Assembly: GCF_026240635.1 (NCBI RefSeq)
Contig: NZ_CP110848.1
Span: forward strand, 1,428,501 to 1,492,500
DNA from: Trichothermofontia sichuanensis B231
GTDB lineage: Bacteria; Cyanobacteriota; Cyanobacteriia; B231
Direction: 5' to 3'
Length of the DNA: 64,000 nucleotides
Shown here: piece by piece, positions 38,526 to 46,739 of the stretch
How positions within the stretch are numbered: the first letter of the stretch is position 1
Layout: every line of letters begins with the position of its first letter
Made by a program: the position numbers and the translations under genes
Notes under the pieces: model-generated
Told to the model about the DNA's origin: nothing
The model's input: the letters and a program-made list of their open reading frames with translations, nothing else
Databases searched by the model: none

Positions 38526-39101
38526 TTAGCGACTGGGATAACTCAGTTCAACCCACTTAGCAACAATAAAGTAAAATCGTAACCAACAACTGAGAATTAA
38601 ATTTCCTAGAACTAGCAACATAATATCACGACGGTTATCAATAATTTTTTGATATTTCTCCGGATCGTCATCGGTGCCCACAAACCGAACGCCGGGATCA
38701 CTGAAGCGGGGCCAGATCGCAATCGCTACCGAAACTAAGGGCCAACTGGCGGCGGTATAAATCAACACCCGATCGGGATAGGGCACAATCCATTCTTTTA
38801 GCAATACGAGACAAACCAGCAGACCTGTCAGCCAGGGGCCAATGAAAAACTGTTTAGCGATTGAAACTTTATCTGAGTTTTGGAAGGTCCACCAATGGAC
38901 ACTAATCAGGGCAAATAACCAGCCTAAAGTTTTAAGAATGATTTGCAGAAAGGGTGCATTGGCAAATTGAGCTAAGAAAAACGAGGAGATACTAACAAGA
39001 AAGAAAGTTTGCCAGGAAGAGGTTTGGGGTGGAATTAAAATTTTCACCCACTTATACAAAAAATCATCAATTTTCTGGATGTAATCTTTCAGCTTTTTCA
39101 T
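38526..39101 (-). CDS. fraD: FraD-like septal membrane protein
   Basis: This is a 191-residue protein with a charged N-terminal stretch (MKKLKDYIQKIDDFLYKW) and about five hydrophobic segments (SWQTFFLVSISSFFLAQF, LGWLFALISVHWW, FIGPWLTGLLVCLVLL, ASWPLVSVAIAIW, DIMLLVLGNLILSCWL). Anabaena FraD is a septum-localised protein involved in septal junctions and cell-to-cell transfer. That protein is longer, with an extra-cytoplasmic coiled-coil part that I do not see here. The name rests on topology and on the fraC-fraD-fraE order. The start ATG overlaps the TGA of the upstream gene (ATGA), so the two are translationally coupled. Confidence 0.7.
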   Translation of the reverse strand: MKKLKDYIQKIDDFLYKWVKILIPPQTSSWQTFFLVSISSFFLAQFANAPFLQIILKTLGWLFALISVHWWTFQNSDKVSIAKQFFIGPWLTGLLVCLVLLKEWIVPYPDRVLIYTAASWPLVSVAIAIWPRFSDPGVRFVGTDDDPEKYQKIIDNRRDIMLLVLGNLILSCWLRFYFIVAKWVELSYPSR

Positions 39102-39691
39102 CCCTGCATCCAACGTTTTATCCTCAAGTAGTTAATAAGCAATATCAGGATAATACAGGAAGTAAGTTGGCTGAGAAAAGTAGCAATAATAATAGTACCA
39201 TTTAGGCTACTCCAATTATCATTCTCCTGTTGACGATTTTTTTGTTGCTGTTTATAAGATTGATAAATCTTGATCGGTGCTGTATTCAGAGGGCGACTTG
39301 GAATAGCCTCTGTCGGCGAGAGTAATGCTAAAATAAATTCCAGTCCAATTCGTTTAATGACAGCATTTACTAGAAATATAACGAGATATAACATTACAAA
39401 CAAAACATGATTGATCAATATGGGTTCTTCAAAGGGTTCTTCAAACAAACTCAGACGAATCAATAGAGTTTGAATTTGGCCTTTCAAAAACGGCTCGATC
39501 GAAAAAAAGACTAACCACCCCAAGGCAGTTGCAAATAGATTATTGATCGTCCCATATTGAACACTAGTACGCTGGCTCCACTTTTGTTTGCGATGGAAAA
39601 CCCAGCTTTCGATCGTGATCGTGATCAACAGCAAAAGGACCTGAATTAATAATAAGCGTATCCACAACTGCAACGCGATTAACTCGGTCAC
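39098..39691 (-). CDS. fraC: FraC-like filament integrity protein
   Basis: This is a 197-residue membrane protein. The N-terminal helix WIRLLLIQVLLLLITITIES is followed by KQKWSQRTSVQYGTINNLFA and TALGWLVFFSIEP, a pattern that fits cyanobacterial FraC. Two further helices lie at about 92-112 and 170-190. In Anabaena, FraC localises to the septum and is needed to keep cells joined and for intercellular exchange of small molecules. It is the first gene of a run on the minus strand: fraC, fraD, fraE, phrA, GIY-YIG. GTG at 39691 is the likely start. Confidence 0.8.
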   Translation of the reverse strand: MTELIALQLWIRLLLIQVLLLLITITIESWVFHRKQKWSQRTSVQYGTINNLFATALGWLVFFSIEPFLKGQIQTLLIRLSLFEEPFEEPILINHVLFVMLYLVIFLVNAVIKRIGLEFILALLSPTEAIPSRPLNTAPIKIYQSYKQQQKNRQQENDNWSSLNGTIIIATFLSQLTSCIILILLINYLRIKRWMQG

Positions 39692-39948
39692 GCCTGCTGC
39701 TCCCGTTAACCCGTTGCTCTTAGCCTAGCGGCTGATAGTTAAATTGGGTAGAGGAGAGGATTCACGATTGTGCAATGGCTATGCTCAGCCTGACAATTCA
39801 TGAGCTGGCCTTGAGGCGCTGGTGACTGAGAGTATCGTCCTGCCGAAGCCGATCGCGCCTTGTGATCGAGTCGTTACACCTAGCCGCTAGAATGCTGTTA
39901 GACTGTTGCTGCACGATCGGTGGTGCGGAAGTACGGGAGTAAGCAGTC

Positions 39949-41100
39949 ATGACCAGAACAACCACCCGGATAGGGCTTGGGATCCGGACGGTCCAGGTTC
40001 GCCCAGAACGTCTGATAGGTCAGATCCATATCTATGATGGGTTGGGCAAGGGTAAATCCCAGGCGGCGCTGGGCGTGGTGCTGCGCTCGATCGGCTTGGG
40101 AATTCAATCCGCTCGTGAAAGTCGAGTGCTGCTGCTGCGTTTTCTGAAGGGGCCGGGGCGCACTTATGATGAAGATGCGGCGATCGAAGCCCTGCGGCGT
40201 GGGTTTCCCCACTTAATTGATCAGGTGAGTACAGGTCGCGCAGAATTTTTCGGCCCTGATGAGATTGGCCGCTTTGATCGCTTGGAAGCACAACGGGGTT
40301 GGGATGTGGCCAAGGGGGCGATTGCCTCTGGGTTGTACTCGGTGGTGGTATTGGATGAACTGAACCCAGTGTTAGACTTGGGCTTGCTACCAGTCGATGA
40401 GGTGGTACAAACCCTAAAAAACAAGCCAGAACATCTGGAAATTATTGCCACAGGCCGATCGGCCCCAGCCGCACTGCGGGAGATTGCCGACCTCCATTCG
40501 GAAATGCGCCCGGTCCAGTCCCTCGATAACAATGGCTGTGCCCACAGCATAGAAGGGATCGAAATTTACACCGGTGCAGGGAAAGGCAAATCAACCAGTG
40601 CCCTAGGAAAAGCCTTGCAGGCGATCGGGCGCGGTATTAGTCAGGATAAGTCCCACCGAGTTTTGATTATGCAGTGGCTCAAGGGCGGATCGGGGTATAC
40701 CGAAGATGCTGCGATCGCGGCCCTGCGCCAGAGCTACCCGGATTTGGTGGATCACCAACGCTGTGGCCGGGATGCGATCGTCTGGCGGGGTCAACAACAG
40801 GAATTGGATTACGTTGAAGCGGAACGGGGCTGGGAAATTGCCAGAGCCGCGATCGCCTCTGGATTGTATAAGACCATTATCCTGGATGAACTGAATCCCA
40901 CCGTAGATCTGGAGTTACTCCCACAAGAACCGATCGTCCAAGCCCTGCTACGCAAACCTCGATTTACCGAAGTCATCATTACCGGACGCTGCCTGAATCC
41001 GCCTGCCTATTTTGAACTAGCCAGTATCCACTCAGAGGTGTTCTGTCACAAACACTACGCCAATCAGGGCGTTGAACCCAAGCGTGGGGTCGATTTCTGA
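39949..41100 (+). CDS. Tandem BtuR/CobA-type corrinoid adenosyltransferase (two domains)
   Basis: This 383-residue protein is two CobA/BtuR-like P-loop domains in one chain. Domain 1 (about 20-195) has YDGLGKGKSQAALGVVLRSI, VLLLRFLKGPG, GWDVAKGAIASGLYSVVVLD and ELNPVLDLGLL. Domain 2 (about 203-380) has YTGAGKGKSTSALGKALQAI, VLIMQWLKGGSG, GWEIARAAIASGLYKTIILD and ELNPTVDLELL. Single-domain CobA adenosylates cob(I)yrinic acid diamide or cobalamin, using ATP. The duplicated form seems to be a cyanobacterial variant. Both P-loops look intact (GKGKS). No corrinoid riboswitch was recognised upstream. CobL is encoded elsewhere in the window. Confidence 0.88.
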   Translation: MTRTTTRIGLGIRTVQVRPERLIGQIHIYDGLGKGKSQAALGVVLRSIGLGIQSARESRVLLLRFLKGPGRTYDEDAAIEALRRGFPHLIDQVSTGRAEFFGPDEIGRFDRLEAQRGWDVAKGAIASGLYSVVVLDELNPVLDLGLLPVDEVVQTLKNKPEHLEIIATGRSAPAALREIADLHSEMRPVQSLDNNGCAHSIEGIEIYTGAGKGKSTSALGKALQAIGRGISQDKSHRVLIMQWLKGGSGYTEDAAIAALRQSYPDLVDHQRCGRDAIVWRGQQQELDYVEAERGWEIARAAIASGLYKTIILDELNPTVDLELLPQEPIVQALLRKPRFTEVIITGRCLNPPAYFELASIHSEVFCHKHYANQGVEPKRGVDF

Positions 41101-41368
41101 GCCGGCTCTTCTGGTTGCTCAGCTTCTCGTTTGGGGGCATTCGGCCAACCGCCAACCCGCGATCGCCACCCCTACCTCCAAAGCCTAACTGGTCACAGAG
41201 CAGCGCCGTGTACCCGTAACCCTTCTCCGGCTTTGGGAGTGCGAAGCTGGGACAGAATTCTGCCCCTTCCTCGTCCCCAGTTCCATCTCTACTGACTGAC
41301 AGCTTTTGCAATTTTATTGACGTTAGTGGCAGCAGTCCTGCGATCGCGGGAGTCTGCCAGGAGGTTTT

Positions 41369-42044
41369 ATGGCCAATTTTTCACGACGGAAGTTTTTAGT
41401 CACCGCAGGGGTATCTGCCGCCAGTTCAATTTTCTTGAAGGCGTGTGTGGGCAATCCCCCTTCGACCACTAACACAGGTACTGGCACGGGTACTGGAGCC
41501 AGTCCGAGTCCGACAGCCACACCATCGCCAGTTGCAGCCGGGGACACTCCTGAAACCACCCAAATCAAGCTGGGCTATCTCCCCATTTTTGAGATGACAT
41601 TGGGTTTATGTCAACTTTGACTGCCCAAATGTGGAAGTTCCATCCGGAAGAGTACCTAGCGATTCGTGCAGATTGGGTCGACAAAAATCCCAAGGCGACT
41701 AAGGCGCTCCTCAAGGGCTTAATGGAAGCGCAGCAGTGGTGTGACCAGCCGGAAAATCGGCCTGAATTGATCCAGATTGTGTCGGGTCGGAATTTCTTCA
41801 ATATCCCACCTACCATTTTGGAACCGCCCTTTGCTGGCAAGTATGAGATGGGTGATGGCAAGCCGGCAATTAACGATTTCAAGATGGGGCCGCTCTACTG
41901 GAAGGACGATATAAGGAAGCTGGGTTTAGTGCCGACATTCCTACCGACACCTCGCGTGGTGTTGAAACCTTCTTCGATGGTACTAAATTTGATCCGGCTA
42001 ATCCTCAAGCCTATCTCGACAGCCTCAAGATTAAGCGCATCTAA
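41369..42044 (+). pseudogene. Nitrate/bicarbonate ABC transporter substrate-binding protein (NrtA/CmpA), two internal deletions
   Basis: A good AGGAGG site precedes ATG 41369. The first 70 codons are a normal NrtA/CmpA N-terminus: twin-Arg-like SRRKFLVTAGVSAASSIFL, a lipobox Cys (LKAC), a Gly/Thr/Ser/Pro linker and TTQIKLGYLPI. The sequence then jumps, out of frame, to the C-terminal third ([20 protein letters not shown] ... MGPLYWKDD). After a second jump near 41919 it resumes in yet another frame as [20 protein letters not shown] and ends DSLKIKRI at 42044. About 220 codons from the middle and some 40 near the end are gone. I see no way to make a full protein. Confidence 0.85.
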
Positions 42045-42169
42045 AGGTTGACATTCACTCGCTTCTCCTTTGATCGGTTGGGTCAAACGCAATCAAGACT
42101 CAACCAAATCGCTCAATAGCCACGCAATTCGCCTGATTTACATCGCACTTATCTGGGAGGATTTTTATC

Positions 42170-42746
42170 ATGGTTAGCCAAGCCCGCAGTCGCAAACGTT
42201 CTAGCAATGGTCTATCGACTTCCCTACAAGCTTTTTGGGAGAAACGGCGCGGTGATATTCTGCCACCGTTGATTGGAATCTTGGCATTTCTCACCATCTG
42301 GCAACTCTTCTCCTGGTCTGGTCTGATGCGCCTTCCGGGTCCCCTCAGCCTCTGGACAGATCAGCGCACTCGTGGACTCTTACTCTATCCGTTCTATGAT
42401 TTAGGTGGATTAAATAAAGGTCTTTTCTGGCAAACCTTGGCTAGCTTAGGGCGGGTGGCTCAGGGGTATACTCTAGCAGCGATCGTGGGTATTTCAATGG
42501 GTGTTTTAGTGGGTACCAATAAAATTCTCCACAAATCCCTTGATCCCATTTTCCAATTTCTGCGGATGGTGGCCCCACTGGCCTGGGTTCCGATTGCTCT
42601 TGTGGTCCTGCAACAAAACCAGGCCACTGCCATTTTCGTGATCTTCATTACTTCGGTCTGGCCCATCTTGATTAATACGACAGAAGGGGGGCGTACTCGA
42701 TCGTGCAGTTGCTTACATCCAGCGCTTGATTGTCCCCGAAAAATAA
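42170..42746 (+). pseudogene. Nitrate/bicarbonate ABC transporter permease (NrtB/CmpB), internal deletion and frameshift
   Basis: It follows the NrtA remnant and starts with a good GGGAGG site. The first ~170 codons are a clean NrtB/CmpB N-terminal half: LLLYPFYDLGGLNKGLFWQT, RMVAPLAWVPIALVVLQQNQ, then ITSVWPILINTTEG. Immediately after TTEG the frame shifts and the reading frame that continues gives GGVLDRAVAYIQRLIVPEK and a stop at 42746, which is the normal C-terminus of the same protein. About 90 codons with the EAA loop and the last helices are lost. The junction has a run of seven G that could have served as microhomology. Confidence 0.85.
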
Positions 42747-42797
42747 ATTCCCTCATCCCCAGAACCTGGTTAGCTGACCCATCTTTTCCGCTTTCAT

Positions 42798-42881
42798 ATG
42801 GAAGATCCGGAATACTACAAATTACACAACCACGCCCTCGATTTCCTCTATAACCGCTTCTCCCACGATGACGCGGCCTAG
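42798..42881 (+). pseudogene. C-terminal remnant of NrtC/NrtD-type ATPase
   Basis: Twenty-seven codons, MEDPEYYKLHNHALDFLYNR and seven more before the TAG, resemble the very end of NrtD/CmpD (or NrtC/CmpC) ATP-binding proteins. Position right after the NrtB remnant agrees with the nrtABCD order. No Walker motifs remain. Almost the entire ATPase gene or genes have been deleted. Confidence 0.55.
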
Positions 42882-42966
42882 TTTTGCCAATTTCTTAGGG
42901 TCTTAGTGGAGTGGGGCACGATTAGCCTCGCTCTTTTCTTTTCACCACCCAACCACTCAAGACACT

Positions 42967-43073
42967 TATAGTCATTGCAATTTAGACTAAAACAGCACCC
43001 TCACCCCCAGCCTCTCTCCCAGAGCGAGAGAGAGGAGTGAAAAACTGTATCGTTCTTATTTGGGTTAACCATA
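42967..43073. repeat. Family 1 MITE-like element, copy D (full length)
   Basis: This 107-bp copy begins TATAGTCATTGCAATTTAGA and ends with GTATCGTTCTTATTTGGGTT plus AACCATA, an altered right end. Orientation is opposite to copy B. It lies 86 bp after the decayed transporter operon. Confidence 0.75.
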
Positions 43074-43186
43074 ATACCAGGGGAAAACCCTGCCAACAAA
43101 GGCGGTTGGGACGCATAGGCTGATCCCAACCGCTTCTCACCCAGGCTGCTAACCGATCCAGGGGGTCAATAGCGATAGGCTGATCC

Positions 43187-44422
43187 CTAGGAAGGATTAG
43201 TGGGGAGGTCACTGGTGCGGACTGCCAGTTGTTGGGTGCGATCGCCCCGCTGGATTTGGATTTGTAGTGCTTGGCCAACGCGCGTATTTTCCACAATACG
43301 CTGGACCTGTTCGGCTTTGGTCACGGGCTGGTTTTCAATCCGCAGGATCACATCTCCCCGCCGCAGGCCCGCACTCGCCGCTGGGCTATTGGGCATTACT
43401 TGCACAATCAAAACCCCCTCCACTTCCGGTAATAAGACAGTGGCATTGGGATCACGGTTATTGCGACGGGCTAACTCTGGGGTCAAATCCCGCATCCCAA
43501 TCCCCAGGTAGGGATGGGCAATTCGTTCACCTCGCTCTAACTGGGCCAAGATCCGCTTAACCCGATCAATGGGAATGGCAAAACCAATCCCGGTAGCATC
43601 GGCCCGAATAGCGGTGTTGATCCCAATCACCTCCCCATTTTCATTCAGCAGTGGCCCGCCCGAATTACCAGGATTGATTGCCGCGTCCGTCTGGATAAAA
43701 TCAATTCGCTTATCGGGGATGCCGACCTCGGCACTGGATCGATTCAGAGTACTGATGATCCCTAGGGTCACCGTATTGTCCAACCCTAGGGGATTCCCCA
43801 CGGCGATCGCCCAATCCCCCACCTGAACTTGGCTGGAACTACCAAGGGGCGCAACCGGTAAAGTCGCCCCTTTAGGATTGATCTTGATCACCGCCAGATC
43901 CGTCAGGGTATCGACTCCCCGCACCTGCCCTTCAAAACTGCGGCCATCGGTGAGCCGCACAGTCACGCGATCGGCGCGATCAACCACATGGGCGTTGGTC
44001 AGAACCAAGCCGGAGGCATCAATAATAAATCCCGATCCTTGCCCGCGCTGCAACTCTTCACGGGGAATGCGGGAGAAGAACTCCGGCCCCAAAAATCGTT
44101 GGAAAAAGGGATCATCAAAGAAAGGATCCAGTTGACGGGTAACCACTCGCTCCGTATCAATCCGGACCACAGCAGGACCCACCCGCCGCACTGCTGCTGC
44201 CACAAAGCTACCGGGAGCGATCGCTGCCCGCTGGGCTACGGTCACTGGAGGCGAGACGACCTCCGTGGGAGGAGAAGTTGCGGTTTCAGCAAGTATCGGC
44301 GTCGGTCCAGCAAGGGAAGGGAGCGTGGGCAGCCAGCCGATCACCAGCACCAGACTGATCCCCGCTACCCATAGCCGACGCGATGTGCGTTGGGGAAAAC
44401 GCCAAAACTTGAAGTCGCGCAT
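43187..44422 (-). CDS. HtrA/HhoA-type trypsin-like serine protease with PDZ domain
   Basis: This is a 411-residue periplasmic/lumenal protease of the Deg family. A basic start and hydrophobic segment at about 17-37 form the signal or anchor. The catalytic triad is visible: His145 in LTNAHVVD, Asp175 in TLTDLAVIK and Ser254 in NPGNSGGPL. One PDZ domain follows (about 310-400: GVLIVQVMPNSPAASAGLRR GDVIL). Deg proteases degrade or refold damaged envelope and photosystem proteins. Cyanobacteria usually have HtrA, HhoA and HhoB; length and single PDZ domain fit any of them, so I give no symbol. The start is ATG at 44422. Confidence 0.95.
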   Translation of the reverse strand: MRDFKFWRFPQRTSRRLWVAGISLVLVIGWLPTLPSLAGPTPILAETATSPPTEVVSPPVTVAQRAAIAPGSFVAAAVRRVGPAVVRIDTERVVTRQLDPFFDDPFFQRFLGPEFFSRIPREELQRGQGSGFIIDASGLVLTNAHVVDRADRVTVRLTDGRSFEGQVRGVDTLTDLAVIKINPKGATLPVAPLGSSSQVQVGDWAIAVGNPLGLDNTVTLGIISTLNRSSAEVGIPDKRIDFIQTDAAINPGNSGGPLLNENGEVIGINTAIRADATGIGFAIPIDRVKRILAQLERGERIAHPYLGIGMRDLTPELARRNNRDPNATVLLPEVEGVLIVQVMPNSPAASAGLRRGDVILRIENQPVTKAEQVQRIVENTRVGQALQIQIQRGDRTQQLAVRTSDLPTNPS

Positions 44423-44514
44423 AGGGAGTCTCTGCCATAAACGTTGCTATGACTCAGGATACCGATTGGGCCGCGGGTCTGACCACGTCGGAACACCGAA
44501 CCTGAGGATCCACA

Positions 44515-44992
44515 CTAGGCATGGGGAGCCAACCCATCTAACCCGCGCAGTACTCGCAGGTCCTGCTCGTCAAATTCAACCGGTGTGCCGCTCCGGATTA
44601 GTTCCGCAAAATCTTCGTTGGGCACCCTCATACAGAGGACATAGAGGCCAGAGGACATAGAGGCGATCGCGGCCCATATTTTCAATCACATGGGTACCCG
44701 TTGGCGGTACTAGTAAGCTATCCCCTGCCCGAATAGGGGTGGTTTTGCCATCGCAGGTAGCTTGCCCCTCACCCTTAAGGACAAAGAACAGTTCCACCGC
44801 CAATTGGTGCCGATTGGGAGGAGTTTTTCCCCCCACGTCGAAAATTTCCATGCATACGGTTAGCGAGATTTCGGATTGGCTAGGGTCAAAGACGATCGCT
44901 AACCGGTTTGTATCCTGGGGGCTGATCCGATAAGCTTGGTAGCCTTGGGGAGACTTAACGATCGGAATCATGCAGCATTCAGGGTTCACCAT
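44515..44992 (-). pseudogene. Cupin domain gene frameshifted by a 16-bp tandem duplication
   Basis: From ATG 44992 (GGAG six bases upstream) the frame encodes a cupin: ELFFVLKGEGQATCDGK and the second motif AGDSLLVPPTGTHVIENMG. Near the end, the 16-bp unit agaggacatagaggcc (44634-44649) is repeated at 44650-44665 with one base changed. With the second copy the frame ends at 44576 with an unrelated tail. Removing one copy restores LYVLCMRVPNEDFAELIRSG and continues, in frame, to a TAG at 44515. This shows a recent frameshift, or a sequencing or assembly error. The frame before the lesion is intact, so a shortened protein of about 138 residues may be made. Substrate unknown. Confidence 0.8.
44634..44665. 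repeat. 16-bp tandem duplication inside the cupin gene
   Basis: Two adjacent 16-bp copies match at 15 positions. The unit is not a multiple of three, so it breaks the reading frame of the cupin gene. Confidence 0.85.
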
Positions 44993-45144
44993 CGGTGTCT
45001 CCAACCACCGCTTGCCGCGGATAGATTACAACCCAATTTTCTCAACAAGCTTACAACCCAATTTTCTCAAGCTTAGCGCTTCTTCAGGTGCAGAATTTAG
45101 AATTGAAGATCCCAAAGAACTAGCCCGAAAAACACCCGCTCCAT

Positions 45145-45301
45145 GATTGCCTGACACAACTCGAACTGCCCTCACCCCTCTCTCACAGCGGGCGAAGTGT
45201 TCATCGAGCCAGGGTCTAGGGTTAAAGTCCCTCGCCAACAGGGGGCCAAGGGGGCTGGAAGAAGGGACATAGAAGTGAGGATAGAGGCGTGAGCAGTGAG
45301 G
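45145..45301. repeat. Family 3 element, copy
   Basis: It starts near GATTGCCTGACACAACTCG. Shared interior words include actgccctcacccctctctc, 'gtgttcatcgagccagggtc' and 'agtgaggatagaggcgtgag'. It lies between the cupin gene and psbX. Confidence 0.5.
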
Positions 45302-45451
45302 GAACCAATAGACGATGGGCTGACGTGTCAGCAAGCCCTCCAACAAGAGCAGGGTCAGCTTGTACCAGTAACCCATGCTCGATCAGGGGTAGAGAAGGGG
45401 CGAAGACCGTTACAATTTAAGAGTGAAAACCATGACTACATCACTAGAACT

Positions 45452-45574
45452 ATGACGCCATCATTAGCCAACTTCCTCTGGAGCCTGGTCTGGGGCACTG
45501 TGATTGTGGTAATTCCCACCGCAGCCGCCCTAATTTTCATCAGCCAAAAGGACAAAATCAAACGTTCGCTATAA
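45452..45574 (+). CDS. psbX: Photosystem II protein PsbX
   Basis: This is a 40-residue single-helix subunit of PSII. The N-terminus [20 protein letters not shown] and the end [12 protein letters not shown] match PsbX, which sits at the edge of the PSII core near cytochrome b559 and affects plastoquinone turnover at QB. The ATG at 45452 gives the standard length. A longer in-frame opening upstream (from 45296) runs through a repeat and is not part of the protein. There is no strong ribosome-binding site. ycf66 follows on the same strand about 130 bp downstream, with a hairpin between them. Confidence 0.96.
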   Translation: MTPSLANFLWSLVWGTVIVVIPTAAALIFISQKDKIKRSL

Positions 45575-45586
45575 CGGCTGAAGGGG

Positions 45587-45615
45587 GGGAAGGGTGCATG
45601 GCAGCATCCCTTCCC
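45587..45615 (+). terminator. Hairpin after psbX
   Basis: GGGAAGGG-TGC pairs with GCA-T-CCCTTCCC (one bulge), loop about six bases. No T-run follows, so it may be a partial terminator or a stabilising 3' end for the short psbX mRNA. Confidence 0.5.
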
Positions 45616-45707
45616 TGATGAGTGGGAAAGTGAGTAATTAGCCGCCAATGGGGTCTGTAGGGGTCGAAGTCTGATCCAAAATTCTGATCTAAATGTAGAG
45701 AGTTACG

Positions 45708-46688
45708 ATGGTCAATCTTGGGCTGAATCCAGCCAGTCTTCTTGGTATTGCGCTCGCAGGTGCTGGGCTGGGGCTGTACGTCTTACGCTCCATTCGTCCA
45801 GAACTCTCGCGGGACCATGACATCTTTTTTGCGGCGGTCGGGTTAGTCAGTGGCCTGATCCTGCTATTCCAGGGCTGGCGACTGGACCCCATCCTCCAGT
45901 TTGGACAGTTTCTGGTGGCTGGATCAGCGGTCTTCTTTGCGGTGGAAAGCATTCGTCTGCGTGGGGTTGCAACGGAACAGGCTAAACGCAATACCCCGAT
46001 CGTGGACGAGGAGCGACCGGTCAGTCGGGTTTACCGAGCTGAGTTGGATGATCTCGTCTCGTTTGATCAGCGATCGACGACCCGTCGGATTCGGGGCAGC
46101 CGCGACAGCCGCCTGAATGAGCGCTACGAGGACTACTGGGATGATGACTATAGTGACGATCGGCCCATTGTGCGATCGCGCAGTACTGGGGAGAGCGACC
46201 TCCCACGCCGCAGTGGCGATGATTGGGAGCGAAGCGAACCCAGCCGCCGTCCGCGCAAACGTCCACCCACCCGATCGGATGATGCTTCTGACACTGTGAC
46301 CAGTAGCCGTCGCGAGTCTTCTATTGGCTCCCGTGATGATCGGGAAGCGCCTCCCCGTCGTCGTCCACCGGTAGAGGATATTGACAGTGCTGAACGGGCT
46401 AAAACACGGACTACAGTTACGGATGTGCCGCCCCCCCGCCGCAAGCGGAAACGGCCCGCTGGTGAGAGCGCACCGGCTAACAGTCGGCGACCCGCCCCCC
46501 GTGCCGAGGATGAGATTCCAAATGCAGATTATGTAGCTTATCAACCGATCGATCCCCCAGATATGGAGGGGCGAGACGAGGCTCCCCCCGCCGATCGCGC
46601 TAACACTCGCCCTGATCGACCCCAGGATGACTACCCCGATGCAGAATATGACCGTGATCGGTCTCCTGCCGACGAGTTTGACCGCTAA
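45708..46688 (+). CDS. ycf66: Ycf66 family protein
   Basis: This is a 326-residue protein. The N-terminal ~90 residues hold the Ycf66 membrane domain with three hydrophobic segments (SLLGIALAGAGLGLYVLRSI, FFAAVGLVSGLILLFQGW, FGQFLVAGSAVFFAVESI). The remaining ~230 residues are rich in Arg, Asp, Ser and Pro, with many RR/DD runs, and look disordered. Ycf66 occurs in cyanobacteria and some plastids, and its function is unknown. It follows psbX, consistent with a photosynthetic context. Start ATG at 45708. Confidence 0.93.
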   Translation: MVNLGLNPASLLGIALAGAGLGLYVLRSIRPELSRDHDIFFAAVGLVSGLILLFQGWRLDPILQFGQFLVAGSAVFFAVESIRLRGVATEQAKRNTPIVDEERPVSRVYRAELDDLVSFDQRSTTRRIRGSRDSRLNERYEDYWDDDYSDDRPIVRSRSTGESDLPRRSGDDWERSEPSRRPRKRPPTRSDDASDTVTSSRRESSIGSRDDREAPPRRRPPVEDIDSAERAKTRTTVTDVPPPRRKRKRPAGESAPANSRRPAPRAEDEIPNADYVAYQPIDPPDMEGRDEAPPADRANTRPDRPQDDYPDAEYDRDRSPADEFDR

Positions 46689-46739
46689 CCTCCCGACAAT
46701 TGAACCAGACACTGTATCGTACACACCGACACATTGCCT

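Noticed and set aside
39692-39948. Cobalamin riboswitch upstream of the BtuR-like gene
   Set aside because: I looked for the B12-box and the characteristic long structured leader and saw neither.
42798-42881. A genuine 27-residue small protein
   Set aside because: Its sequence fits the C-terminal end of an NrtC/NrtD ATPase and it lies right after other relics of the same operon.
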